DNA from: Platycnemis pennipes
Taxonomy: Eukaryota > Arthropoda > Insecta > Odonata > Platycnemididae
Reading direction: 5' to 3'
Length of the DNA stretch: 64,000 bases
Assembly (NCBI GenBank): GCA_933228895.1
Contig: OW121856.1
Coordinates: 110,397,027 to 110,461,026 of the forward strand
In this document: positions 11,871 to 23,247 of the stretch, piece by piece
Numbering within the stretch: the first letter of the stretch is position 1
Layout: each line of letters begins with the position of its first letter
Notes under the pieces: model-generated
What the model saw: the letters and a program-made list of their open reading frames with translations, nothing else
Told to the model about the DNA's origin: nothing
Database searches by the model: none
Translations under genes and position numbers: made by a program

Positions 11871-13185
11871 TGTTTAGCAGGACCAACTTTTAAACTGGTT
11901 ACTCTCACGCCCGACAGATGGAGAAAAAATTGAAACACTTCTGCCAACCTAAGGGTTTGATTGTGCACTGCAGAGTACCGATTATCCTTGGCGATGGAAA
12001 TAGAAGCCTAGATGTGTAACTAAGGTAATATAAGAAGGTAGCCATGAAGGGTAAGGAATCACTGATCTACACGCCTTCATCGTGTTACAAAATAAATAGT
12101 TCTCCCACACTTCTAAATGTTGACGTTCCGAAGGCCCATCTCGAAAAGAGAGGTCTCGATCGAGATATCGAAAGGCATTTTCCTCCTCCTCCCACGAGGT
12201 GGCGTTGGCTGCAGCACCTGCCCAATTAGACTGTCGAGTGCCGCAAGCGCCAAATGCCGGTGATCGGGGCTTTACAGAGATTAAGGGGTGTGTTGGCTTC
12301 CCCTCCCGGATGCGCAGTGACGGCCAAATTTAATTACCGTCCCGTTTTGGCACCAGCCCCTGGCCCCCACCCCCTGCCGTCCCTGGACAGTGGCCACAAC
12401 AGCCTTTTCGGCCGTCCATTCATTATGCCACCCCCCCGGTCCACCAGGAATCCTACTAAAACGTCCCCACAATCCAGCGAAATCCTTTCTCTCTCACTCA
12501 GGCCCGGATCCTCTCCACACACGCGCAACAATGCGACAGCAAAAGCACAGGGAATCACTTGGACCACGTCACTTTAATCACTCGGGGCTTCCAATTATCC
12601 ACACACACTGTCAATCAATTACGCAAATAATCTCAATCAATCCCCGCTTTCAACTGTTTGGTTTGGATTCTCATCGATTGATCCCAACACTAAATACGTC
12701 AAAGCGCGGTTCGAAGCACAGGGTCTCACAGAACCTTAAACTGCACCGAAAACTATGACTATGACATAGCCCGTGATGTTCGCCACTTCACCATGACAGC
12801 TAATCGTACGCTTCTTCGTGTGGTCACGCACTTATCTATTTTATATGGCTAAATTATAATATTGACATTCTAGTATTTTACTATCATTAGCTGTTATTCC
12901 AGCAGCGGAATTATTTTTAACATAAAATATCGATTTCCCACAGGGCAACGAAAGGTCGCTTAGTGAACAATGAATTAAAGTTCAATGAATATGGTCACGT
13001 GAGCAAAAACTAATTCCTTCAATCCGATTCTCACAGGAGAGATAAAGTAGAAAAATTATATAACTGGGGGATATCAAAATAAAAAATTCAATTACAAAAA
13101 TGTTTTATGCTACGTAAATATAGGTAAAATAGGTGGTCACTCTTTACAAACAAAATTGAAATTCTGATAATATTAGGCCTTAGAC
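11871..13185. other. No gene recognised; GC-rich patch
   Basis: About 12180-12570 is Pro/CpG-rich with overlapping ORFs on both strands, none with a recognisable domain. A perfect 12-bp palindrome, TCTCGATCGAGA, sits at 12154-12165. It may be a promoter-proximal or CpG-rich segment; unsupported. Confidence 0.3.
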
Positions 13186-13450
13186 AGTTGATGTCATGGC
13201 CGTGTTGGAAGAGTGGTCGGCTACTTAAAGGGTGAGCATTCCTGAAGAAGACGTGTATCACGTCCGGCTTGAAACAAGCTGAGTGATTCCATGGAAGACC
13301 CCTGATAGGCACCAACCGTTTCGAAGGCTCACCCTGAACCCTGTCATCTTCAGGCTGAACCTTCGTCTTCACTTTGCCTGAAACCAATAGCACAGCATGC
13401 CTTCGAAAAGGTTGGTGCCTATCCACACCCGGCTGCAAACCCGAGGAAAC
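13186..13450 (-). repeat. Inverted-repeat element with hammerhead/Penelope-like motifs
   Basis: Perfect 14-bp inverted arms GATAGGCACCAACC (13304-13317) and GGTTGGTGCCTATC (13410-13423). On the minus strand, GAAAC (13318-13322) sits immediately before one arm and CTGAAGA (13347-13353) lies upstream. This is the order of a hammerhead core next to stem III, as in Penelope-like terminal repeats. A second CTGAAGA..GAAAC pair, with a GACGT/ACGTC hairpin between, is on the plus strand at about 13251-13288. Stems I and II do not fold convincingly by eye. The 164-codon minus ORF across it is probably accidental. Confidence 0.4.
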
Positions 13451-14128
13451 TTCTTCCACCGATTTACTTGAACTCATCGGGAGATATTGAGGGATATAAC
13501 TGTAGCCCGGCGTTACCCTTGCAAGTATGGGGTCGCTCACCGCTGCCCCATGACCAGTTTCAATGCTTGCAAACCATTTCACTTAATTTCTTACGTATTT
13601 GTCTGTTTCTTACCTATTTCTTAGGCCCTGGCTTCCGGTAAACCCCGCATCAATGAAGTTATTCTGGGTTTTCACCACTGCGTACGTTCGTTTGCGATGA
13701 CAGCAGTTTAGATATTTCCTACAGTTTTTACGGCAGCATGGAAGTTCAAAAAGAACACCGGGCAGTGAACTCCCGTATTGCATAGCACCCGAGTTAGTAA
13801 GAATAGCAGGCAGAGATGAAAATGCCTATAGGTATATAATTTCAATTCAAAATTGTCACCTCTCGGGAAAATACAGGCATCCATTATGATATCAAAGAGA
13901 AAAAGAACCACAAACAAAATAACCACCGACGTAAAAGCCAGCATTTGCAGCAGACGTCGACGTTTGATCAATGCTAACGATAAATACCAACAGCAGTGCC
14001 ATGTCTTTCCTCCGTATCAACAATTCGTGATCATAACTCATATACGTTAGGACAAAAATTAGTATTTCCAACTATCCTGAGTCCCATCCTCTGTGCCTTA
14101 TACCCTCAGCTCTATGGCTGAAGGCCCA
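13451..14128. other. No gene recognised
   Basis: Unassigned AT-rich sequence; only short accidental ORFs. Confidence 0.35.
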
Positions 14129-14192
14129 ACACCCCCTGCCCCACGCCCCTGCGGCGGCTCGCAGATAAACAACAGTTGATGTAGATGTAGAT
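14129..14192 (+). mobile_element. LINE-B 3' tail, divergent
   Basis: ACACCCCCTGCCCCACG followed by a GCGGCGGCTCGCAG arm and a GATGTAGATGTAGATG tail. This is the terminal stem-loop and tail of LINE-B with little else retained. Confidence 0.6.
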
Positions 14193-16006
14193 GAACAACG
14201 GGACACTCATGAGAACGACTGCTGGATTGGTTCGTTGCATGAATGACGGAAAGAATCAGATACGTTCCTCATTAAAATTTGGATCCGCTATCCAGTGGAA
14301 GGGTGGAATTGAGATTGACATTCTAGTTCAGGTACATTTCCTTCAGAAAGAAATACTTCATTCCACGTCGTACGATGGAAAAGGCGGGGAGTATAGGTAC
14401 GTGGGAGGCTCCCATTCTCTTGAGGCGTTATACTGGGCAGTGCTAAACTAGTGCCTCATAGTTTTTAGAAGGGATAGCAGCACAGATCCTCAAACAAGAC
14501 TTTTAGAAAATAAGCATTCTCGGCAGAAGCATGGGAAATCGAGCGATCACAACTTAGAGATGAATAAATGGCATCTAAAATTTCGGGAAACTGAAGGAAA
14601 AAAAGAAAAAATTGCGAAGACTGAACCCGGCAGACCTTGGGACGATGATTTCGTGAGAAGAAAGGTTAATAATTTTGAAATCTCGGAACGCTGTCGTCGG
14701 CTAAGGTCAAGATGGAAGTATAAATGGAAGATTGGGAAATGGTAACGAGAGATGAGGAAGACTACTAGAATTGTGCACATAGAACGACTTTATAATGATA
14801 AACACAATGATTAAAAACCATTTCAGATGAAGACATGATTCGAAACTGCCAAGACTCAAAACAAGGTAGATAATCCACAATATTTTGGCGCACGGCGTCA
14901 ATCCAATATCAGGATTGATGACTGGCGATGATTCTGATGAAAAAAAAGAAGAGTTGGAAAAATAATGACAGGTATTATTAGCTACGTTGTATGTCACTAA
15001 ATATCATAACAAGGCATTTTGAATAACAAAGGAGATAAAACCATTTATTGTGTTGTTAGAGACTAGATGTTGATATTCATACTCTATTAGCCCCCGATCA
15101 GAATACAATACATGAAATTCAAATACGTACATTTTCCATACATTGTTGAAGATAGAATGACAGTTACATGAAGTTTCCAGTGAATATTTCAAACTTTCAT
15201 CACGAAGAAGACTAAAAGCCTATCTACCATCTTCCTATGGATATTCATATGGTACAAAATTAGCATGCTTTGGTGTAGTTAATTTAGACGTTTTATCAGC
15301 GTAGGTTGGTCCAAATGAGGAAAATAGGGTTCATTCTTACAGAGGGAAGGTGTGTACATTAGTGAATCATGGGTAGCACTGCTTCACGCAATCGTGAATT
15401 GTGAACAAGGACGATTGACGGTGACATATACTATGTACAAACAAAAGAATTCATCTTCAAGTGAGGCGATAATTTTCTTTCCTCACTAAATTAAACTCGT
15501 TTAATTTGCTAGAAGGATAACGAAAAGTTATTCAGCGTTCGAGTAAGTTTACTTTCAAATCATTTGCAAATGTCCGTAGGCTAAATCGTTCGTATTTACC
15601 TCGATAGAAGGCGACTTAGTGAGAGGATTTTTCCAGTTTCTGAAAACCCGCATAATGTGATAGCTAGAGACCAACTGAGTAATAATCGGAAAGCAAGTCA
15701 GACACACCTAGTTTCAAAAGCAGTATGCGTGGGTGGTGTAGAGTGTCCACTGACAACAGTCGAGGGTCCTCAACATTAGTCCCCTTGGAAGGAAGAGACA
15801 CGAGATGAGACCGGCTCCCTGGGCGAGAGCCGGAATCAATACGCGCGTGTGATAGCCGGTCGTGTGGACGGAATGACATCAGAAAGAATATCCGGTCCCC
15901 ACGGTTTGGCGAGAAACAGCCTTTTAAAAGGAAGCATTACACGTGGGATAATTTCACCGCAAAGAATCCCTCGAGCACAAGTTACAACTTCATTTAGGCT
16001 TGGTAC
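14193..16006. other. No gene recognised
   Basis: Unassigned. ORFs at about 14191-14451 and 14547-14780 have no recognisable domain. Confidence 0.35.
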
Positions 16007-16788
16007 TTCACCAACAAAACAAAGATACTGTTACGCATCTGGAGATAAGAGGTCAATACCAACTAGCAGAAAAAAAACTGGAAGAAGTGAAAGAGTTCTG
16101 TTACCTGGGAAGCCGAGTAACCAACGATGGACAAAGCAAGAAAGAAATAGTCACTAGAATAGCTCAGGCAAAGAGGGCATTCTATCAAAAGAACAATCTC
16201 CTTACAGGTGGAAATACAAACGTATAAATAAGGCAACGACTAATCAGAACATAAATCTGGGGCTTTCTTCTTTGTGGAAGTGCGGCATGGACGATAACAG
16301 CAGTGGAGAAGAAATCAAGGCTGGAATCATGCGAAGTGTGCTGCTACAGAAGAATGACGACGATTAAATGGATCGACCGAGTGACTAATGAAGCCCTAAG
16401 TCTTAGGTTCATGTCAGTAGTGCAAGTATGGTGATGATTTTCACCCCCTACCACACACCCTCGCGATGTTTCGCAAGATATCGCGTAGATGATGTAGATG
16501 TAAGGAGAGTGAGAGAAAAGAAAAGCCTTATGAAAACCCCAAGAAGAAGACGGGAAAACTTAATCGGCCACATAATCAGACTTGATGGCATGATGAAGGC
16601 GATCGTTGGAGGACAAGTGAATGGGAATAATGGAAAAGGCAGACCTCGTATGAGATACATGGAGCAAGTGGTGAAGGATGTGAAAGAGACGAAATACGAA
16701 AATATGAAGAGGTTAGCCGATAGGAGAATCGAGTGGAGGACTGCGTCAAACCAATCTGAGGATTGTTGGCCTATGGTGATGATATGTT
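16007..16788 (+). pseudogene. LINE-A C-terminal RT-region pseudogene, interrupted
   Basis: The peptide contains VKEFCYLGSRVTNDG, IAQAKRAFYQK and, after an interruption, RENLIGHIIRLDGMM..GRPRMRYMEQVVKD and WRTASNQS. This is the conserved C-terminal part of an RTE-like endonuclease-RT ORF, downstream of the RT palm. There are frameshifts after codon TGGNTNV and in the middle. A LINE-B tail is inserted at about 16401-16502. Compare the better copy at 32054-32821. Confidence 0.85.
16401..16502 (+). mobile_element. LINE-B 3' tail nested in LINE-A
   Basis: About 100 bp with the LINE-B terminal block (TTCACCCCCTACCACACACC) and a GATGATGTAGATG tail interrupts the LINE-A sequence between VTNEA and VRRV. 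The LINE-A copy at 32.5 kb is continuous at this point. A short TAAG/TAAGG repeat at both edges may be the target duplication. Confidence 0.8.
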
Positions 16789-17375
16789 CAAAACAAAAGA
16801 GATGTTAGATTAACAAGCCAGAGTAATTTATATTAGGGTATTTTATAAGGGCTGAAGAGAGATAATAATACTCCTATTAAGATGATAAATAATTCAATCA
16901 CAGCAGGAGGCACGCGAAGCTAAAAATCCGTTGAAATATTTTCAACAAATCATATCTGCAAATGGTATTATCGGAATATTAAACAAAATAATGTCGATAA
17001 CCCAAGGTTCTCAATCGACGGAGGGATGGTCGGGAAGGCGATCGCAGGCCCGGGGCAGGCCCCCAATTAAATTGACGTGCTCCGACGGACTAAACAACCC
17101 TTGCGAGGGGGCAGGAGGAAATTTCGAGAGCCTGGCGCCCACTCGCAAGGTCCGTCCAGAAAAAGGGTCACCAGGGGACATGAAAATGTCGATGGCAAAG
17201 AAGGGTACAAGGCCTTCGACCGAAGCCGGAACACGCATGGAATACGACTATCGCAGCAGCGGGGATCGCTGCCATTTCGTACAGCACCACTCTGCTGCTT
17301 CTCGTCTCTCTTAGAAACGGGATTTCTTAGGAAACGGGTTTTCTACCTGACCAATAGGGTAGCCTCCTATTATTT
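16789..17375. other. No gene recognised
   Basis: Unassigned. A GC-richer section at about 17000-17300 has overlapping ORFs in several frames without recognisable domains. Confidence 0.35.
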
Positions 17376-17472
17376 TTTACTGTCCTGATTTGAATCCGAA
17401 TGAATTAGGTTTGATCAGAGAACTAGACAGTGTGCAGCGTAGAGCAGCTAGGTTCGTTAAGTCAAAGTCATG
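17376..17472 (+). mobile_element. LINE-B coding fragment
   Basis: About 95 bp matching the DPNELGLIRELDSVQRRAARF segment of LINE-B (compare 52690-52745). Truncated at both ends. Confidence 0.8.
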
Positions 17473-17934
17473 ACTAGGATTTTATCTGTAGTTGCCTCTT
17501 CCGTTCCGTGGGAGCGACTACTTTCTCACGTCGGGTTAATTCCAACTCAGCTGCGAAATCAATTATCCGAAAATCATTTAAATAAGTTAGTTTTTTAAGG
17601 TCCATCCCTGAGGAACACGGCTTTGCAATCAAGAAATAAATGAAATTCTGTTTTTTCATTTTGTGGTATGCCCACTTCTCAATATATAATTCTTATTGCT
17701 GCTAAATTACATGTAATTTTCTTGTTATATTACCGATATGTATATAAGTATCTTTTATGGATTATTACTTTCCTGCATACCTTATTGATTACTTTAAAAT
17801 AACATACCTACCTATTGTATTAATAAATTTAACCGTATTCAGTTCTTGTCCCGAGTCCTTCCATTAACCCATACTTTGCATTTGGTTACAACAGCACATC
17901 CGTATTTCAGCGGGAAATTACTTTACTATTTAAA
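17473..17934. other. No gene recognised
   Basis: AT-rich sequence with no supported feature. Confidence 0.35.
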
Positions 17935-18057
17935 AATGTCGATTTCGATTTTTATTATTTCGGGAAAAAATCGAATTTTTAAAAAATCGATTTAAAAAAC
18001 CATAATCGAAAGTCGATTAATCGAAAATCGATTCTGGATTTAAATTTCCAATCCCTA
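17935..18057 (-). mobile_element. hAT-like terminus with ATCGATT repeats
   Basis: Ends in CCAATCCCTA (reversed: TAGGGATTGG). Inside are repeated AATCGATT and CGATTAATCG inverted motifs, typical of hAT-like MITE termini. The opposite end was not found, so the element is partial or its other end is too diverged. Confidence 0.45.
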
Positions 18058-18369
18058 CTCTGGACCCTTCTTATATAGGATTTATTTCTACATGTTATCA
18101 TGGGCCTGCAGAAAAACGTGATATTTAAATGCATTCACACCGATCTCGGGTTGTCAAGGAAATATGCTATTGTTGATTTCAGAGAAAAATGTGAGATTTT
18201 TCAGTTAAAACTATGATTTTAAGACAAATACTAAGCGTAATAGAAAATTAATTGAAAGAATTAGAAACTTCATTTATTCAGTCATCCGACAAAAAAAATT
18301 CCAGCCCTCTGTCTTGAATGGAAGTACTTTAAATAAGCAAACAATGAAGCCACTGCACCGAACTCAATG
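18058..18369. other. No gene recognised
   Basis: Unassigned AT-rich sequence. Confidence 0.35.
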
Positions 18370-18575
18370 CCAGGGACCACCAGGATCTATTTAAGGGCCC
18401 ATTCAGGGGCTTTTGGGGACCCTGAGGGTATTTTAACATAGCCTATGTTCTGCCCAGACACATTTCCTACGTACATACCAAATTTCAGCTCAATCCGTCA
18501 AGTAGTTTTTGCGTGATTGAGCAACAGACAGACGACAGACAGACAGACACCATTACATTTTGATATATTAGTATG
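18370..18575 (+). mobile_element. LINE/SINE 3'-terminal segment with ACAG tail
   Basis: It contains CAAATTTCAGCTCAATCCGT..AAGTAGTTTTTGCGTGATTGAG followed by an ACAGACAG tail. This consensus is widely found at the 3' ends of insect L2/CR1/RTE-type LINEs and their SINEs (knowledge from the family). Only the terminal part remains. Confidence 0.55.
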
Positions 18576-19785
18576 GATGAACAGTATATTTGAAAATTTC
18601 TTCCTTTATTTTCCGTTGCATGTACATTTTGTGTGACTTTTGGAATAAATAGAGGGTATCCTGTAGATTAAAAAGTTGACGTGATAGACAGTGAGTGAGG
18701 TCATTTTTGAATTCAGAAGCCAAAAGTTAGTCAAAAACAGGTGTCAGGCCTAAGTCAACAAATTTAGTGTTTCTAGAGCCGAGTGGCTCTGAAATACAAC
18801 AAGTTCAGGAGAGGAATATTTCCCATGCCTCGCAACTATATAATTGTTACTTCAGCAACAATGAAGGCAGCGCTTTTTCAAATGAACTTAAAATTAACTT
18901 TTAATTCTCTAGGAAACTGGAAGTTCTCAATCCAAATGTTTTGCGCCAAAGTAAAAGAAATATGGAGGGGCACGAAACGCAATTAATGATTGTGTTTTCA
19001 TTGATGAATAAAATTACCCTATTAAAGCACTGTATGTCTACAGCTGTATTTCTACTAGTATTTCTCGATCGCGCAAAAATGCGAAATCGAGCAAGAGTCA
19101 CTGCAGAGATTTTACTTCGTAGCATGGGAGACGAAATAATCCAAATCTGACGGCGGTGAAACAATTGTCTGAACCTTTGGGCAGTAATACTTCGATGGAA
19201 ACTGGTTCAGCAAGTTTTAGATGTCTCAAGTATTCCACGCCCCTCTAAATTGCCGACGGGAGTCAAATGAAGGCCTTATCGGGAGGAACCATCGAGAAAC
19301 TCGCAAGGCAGAGGCGAGAGGGGCAGGAGTTGGCGGACGACGTGATTGAGAGAGAGATTGGGGCGTCTAGAACGCAAAAGGGGGCAGCGGAGGCAGCGAC
19401 CGACGAAGGAGTCGCATGGTGAAGGGAGTGGCATTGTGAAGCCAGTCTTCAATACCAAAAGAAAGGACCAAGATCCTGAGGAGGTACGAGCGATCTCGTC
19501 TCCAGAGAAGCTAAAAGTGCAGGGTCCAACAAATGACCCTGGATTGTTCCCGGTTTCTAAGAGAATCCGAATTCGGTGTACCATTTAAAGTACACTTGCA
19601 GGCCTGTTGCCTTTGCTTTGCAGGCACTTTTCATAATAAGCACTTCGTATGCAATGAGAAGGAAATGGCTGCTTTATAAACAGAGAAATGTGTCCCACTC
19701 TATTTATCCTGTGTGTTTTTGTACTTTTTTCTACACCATATTTTCATTATATGTTGTCTCCCACTCTCAAAAACCGCGTAGTTTG
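18576..19785. other. No gene recognised
   Basis: Unassigned. Small ORFs (for example 19276-19584 minus and 19346-19588 plus) overlap on opposite strands and have no recognisable domain. Confidence 0.35.
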
Positions 19786-19970
19786 CATTTTTCTCTGCAC
19801 CACAAACTGCTGAAAATGCATAACTACTACCAAATCATACAGACAGAGAATCCACACTCAACGCACCAAACCTCACTCTTTTAGCTCGGAACTTGGGAGA
19901 GAGCAAAACAAAACGGACGCAGAATGAGTGACTGACTAGCTACAAAATTAATATATATTCGAATCAACCT
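19786..19970 (+). repeat. Direct repeat, unit 1
   Basis: About 185 bp beginning GCATTTTTCTCTG. It shares ACCACAAACTGCT, ACGCACCAAACCTC and AACAAAACGGA with a second unit at 20308-20494, about 520 bp downstream. No ORF is conserved. Confidence 0.7.
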
Positions 19971-20307
19971 GCTGATTTATCAACAAACATTAATACATAA
20001 TAAACGTTTATAACCTTCTTTCAACTATTAGAAAAGTACTTCAAAACGCCTAGCTTTGATATTCACATTTCATACACAAGATCGGTGCCGGTAGGCAGAA
20101 ATTGTTTTATTTCACTATCTGCACATCGAAAATGTAAATTAATATTTTCATGCTTACATAATTGATTGATGAAACTAATTCCACTTTCTTCAAATACTTC
20201 AATCCAATTTTTGTCCCTTTACCAATAACGTAGACACATTTACTTAGCAACGCAAACAAATATGCATAGCGACATGCTGAAAGATAGGGAAGAAAACTAT
20301 TTTTCCC

Positions 20308-20494
20308 TTGCATTTTTCTCTGAACCACAAACTGCTAAAAATCCAAAACTACTACGAAATTATACAGATAGATAATCCACACTGAACGCACCAAACCTCG
20401 CTCTTTCAGCTCAAAACTTGGGAGGGAACAAAACAAAACGGATACAGAATGACTGACTGACACGCTTCAAGATTAATATATATATATATAGATG
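20308..20494 (+). repeat. Direct repeat, unit 2
   Basis: Second copy of the 185-bp unit at 19786-19970. It ends in a TA microsatellite (about 20475-20490). Mismatches are scattered, suggesting an old duplication. Confidence 0.7.
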
Positions 20495-20826
20495 CTATAC
20501 AACAGTGAGTAATAAGTTTGAAAGTCGAGCTCAGGAGAAAAACAAAGGACGGTGGGGGTTATTCTCTTTCATTGCAAGGTATTTGGAGTACCTGTATCTG
20601 TATCCCAACGTTGGTAGCGACGCCATTAAATCTGATGATGACTCTTCGGGATGTTTTCCGACAATGGCAGAAGCCGGAAATCTAGCACGTTGTTTCCATA
20701 TTTTCCCATAAAAAATGATAACTCATAGGAAGCATAAAAAATAGATTCTCGCTGTAGCGTACTCAACCGCGGGCACTTGTTGGCAATGAATATTTTTCCA
20801 TTTAATCTCTTTTTTACGATTGTACA

Positions 20827-20943
20827 ACATAAAGTCCAACCCAAAATGTCCAAACCAAAAAGTCCAAAGACTAAAAAGTCCAAAGAGTAAATGTCCAAGC
20901 CAAAAAGTCCAAAGAGTAAATGTCCAAGCCAAAAAGTACAAAA
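20827..20943. repeat. Left MULE terminal inverted repeat with tandem units
   Basis: About seven imperfect units of GTCCAAACCAAAAA / GTCCAAAGAGTAAAT type in a row. The outer part is inverted relative to 22596-22644. Confidence 0.8.
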
Positions 20944-21027
20944 TAATTTTATTTTAAACATTTTATTCAAAATTTCAGAACATTAAAAGTTAAGTTTATA
21001 TGGCATTAGCGCTGTGCAAGTTATGGC

Positions 21028-22494
21028 CTATCGCTTTAATATATTCATATATATTCTTCCATCGTCAGAGTAGTCTCCGTAGATGCTGACAATGCTTCCG
21101 ATGCGTTCTACCACCTGCTGAAGGTTTCCCGGTTTTAATTTGTTCACTTTTTTTCCAAGACTTATCTCACGAATAATGTATTCGACGTCTGCCTGTTCTT
21201 TCTGTAATTCTTGTAGAAAAGTGTAGAAACATGGGTGGCTTTTACCGACTAATTTATTTAAACGATTATGCCAGCCTTCTGAAGCGATGTTGGTTCTTGC
21301 TGTGCCTTGTATAACCGCTGCATATAGATTCCACTTTTTTGGATTACACCTGGGCTGCACCGCTCTTCGTCTTCCTCGAGCAGGAACGCCACGAACGTAG
21401 GTTTTTTCGAAATAATCGGCAATAACTGCAAACTGGTCAGGCATCTCATCATAGAAAAGATCGAAGACGCGTTGAACATCATCATATGGAACGAAGGCTA
21501 AGGCGCACATTGTATGCCTCGCATCACGAATGTTAGCATTATCGTAGTATTGCTGCGGCAACCCTTCAGCTTGAATTTTGCGGTAAGGACTTTGTCAAAG
21601 GTGAAATAAACATAATCTTACGACGTCTTCACCAAAGTGAGTTGCTACGGAATTAATTATTGCCAACTCAAAGTCACTCATAACCGTCTGAGGATGTTGG
21701 GTTGCAATACCCGCGTTCAATGCGTACGACAACGTAACGTCAATAACCTTTGTATACGCCTGCTCTTCCTTTGTTTCCAAAAGTGCGTGAACCAAAGGTA
21801 TTGCAATCACTGTCTCTTTCTCTCCTCTTTTTTGCAAAATTGTTCCCATTATAGAAAAAAGTTGAAAAAAAATTAGAGGAGTGATTTTAAACGTGCCATC
21901 TAAGTGCCAAATACTTGATTTGAAAAGCATTCTGAGATTCTCACGGGTAGAAAAAACCAAAATCCTGCCACAATTTAAGTTGTAATCGTCATCTTCGTAA
22001 GAATCGTAGATAAGAAATTTGTCGCCAGTAATGGTCTTTGTAAACCTGTCAGGTACGCTTTCAAGGTCTTCAATAGAAGTAGGATTCGCCGGTAACTCCT
22101 TTGCACGTTCCCGCTGAATAACTTTTCTTAAATTATGTTTGTCTGGTAAATGCGCTTGCACTGCAGCACTTGCATTGACTGCGATCCTCATCACTGCCGC
22201 TGGTGGACGGTCAGGATGTTCGTTAACTTCCGTTTTCATAGCACCAAGTATGCGTAAAGCTTCCACTTCTTCAGGATTTGGTGCATGATTGTGAGAAGCA
22301 TGTCCACCTCCTTTACGTATGAGTAAATTGCGGCCCGTATTTACTGTTGTCAATCGCGCAGTGCACTCACTTTTCCTTCGGCACTTCCAATATTTTACAT
22401 CCCCATTAACGGACGAGGTTAAATACAGAAAACCATTGTGATGCCCGTAAGTTATTTTACCTTCACGAATAATTTCGAGTACTGGTAAATCCAT
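21028..22494 (-). pseudogene. FLYWCH-MULE transposase, one in-frame TGA
   Basis: Translated on the minus strand from ATG at 22494, this is one frame of 489 codons to the TAG at 21028, broken only by a TGA at about 21595-21597. The N-terminus (about residues 13-75) has a FLYWCH zinc-finger pattern: FLYLTSS, YWKCRRKSEC and a final HNH. The MULE DDE core follows: first Asp in WHLDGTFK, second in VMSDFELA, then CLFHL, and Glu in IASEGWHNRLN. The TGA falls straight after CLFHL, where related transposases continue with a residue and QS; reading resumes cleanly with QSPYRK. All three catalytic residues are present. The enzyme would cut at the element's TIRs in the nucleus. Whether the TGA is a real mutation or sequencing error cannot be judged here. 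Confidence 0.88.
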
Positions 22495-22595
22495 TTTAAA
22501 AATTTGTTGCTAGGGATATTTATAAACAATGAAGTAGGTTGCGAAAATAAATAGTTCTAAAAATAATAGATTTTCTAAAAATATTTTTGGATCTA

Positions 22596-22644
22596 ATAGA
22601 TTTGGACTTTTCGGTTTGGACTTTTTGGTTTGGACTTTATGTCC
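22596..22644. repeat. Right MULE terminal inverted repeat
   Basis: TTTGGACTTTTCGGTTTGG and TTTGGACTTTATGTCC form about three inverted units matching the left array. The shorter right array means the two TIRs differ in copy number. Confidence 0.8.
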
Positions 22645-22959
22645 TCCTACCTTTTTTTACTTCAGCAATGAAAACTAAATTAATCATTAATACCGATTAG
22701 TGTGTTCATCACCCCCACCATAATCGTGATCATTATACGAAAATGATTTGCATAATACGCGGGATTTAAATAGGTTCTTTAGAACGTGTTAAATACAGAG
22801 GAGTTCCGACTATCACCAAACTCACTTAGGGAACACGTATAAAACATTTTGTGGGCTCCTCTTTAAGAAACTTCAATTCATAAGACGGATATGGAAAAAT
22901 TGAACGAAAAGTTAAGGAGAGGTGTTTCTTTGGAAAGGGATCAATAAAAGAATTAGATG

Positions 22960-23095
22960 AAATTCAGAGGAGATGAGCTACATTTGTGACCAATTGTTAT
23001 GATAAGGGGGTAAATGCAAATTCTATGGTTGAGACGATGGAATGGGAGAGCCTTCATGGACGAAGAAAACAAGAATTTGATGGGAGCAATTCAGT
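22960..23095 (+). mobile_element. LINE-D (CR1/L2-like) C-terminal fragment
   Basis: Encodes a decayed IKELDEIQRR..ATFVTNCYDK segment, then METMEWESLHGRR. This is the QRRAARFV / ESLexRR block near the C-terminus of CR1/L2-type RTs. It differs from LINE-B in sequence. It has an internal stop. Confidence 0.6.
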
Positions 23096-23247
23096 GAACC
23101 ACAGATAGATTAAAACAACCATTCTTTCTTCACAACCCTACTGTTTTGTTGATTGTGATCTGTGTACGAGTAGATATGTGGTCGGCAAATAATTGCAACG
23201 CACAGCCATTTAGGGTTTTAACCCCCTCGCCTCCCCTCCGAACAACG

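Larger units (their letters stand above)
20818..22650 (-). mobile_element. MULE (Mutator-like) transposon with FLYWCH transposase
   Basis: About 1.83 kb. Both ends carry inverted arrays of short units built on AAAAGTCCAAACC, and both share ACATAAAGTCCAA near the tip. The candidate TSD is CTTTTTTAC (20809-20817) versus CTTTTTTTAC (22651-22660), within the 8-10 bp range for MULEs but low-complexity. The only gene is the transposase on the minus strand. The compact, nearly open transposase suggests a fairly recent insertion. Confidence 0.8.

Noticed and set aside
12281..12577. Pro-rich ORFs as a host exon
   Set aside because: Frames open on both strands because of GC content; no splice sites of quality or domain.
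13088..13582. 164-codon minus-strand ORF
   Set aside because: Covers the inverted-repeat element; no domain, and its openness is explained by composition.
20723..20970. Minus ORFs with Phe/Leu/Gly-Leu-Asp repeats
   Set aside because: Translation of the tandem units of the MULE terminal repeat, not a protein.
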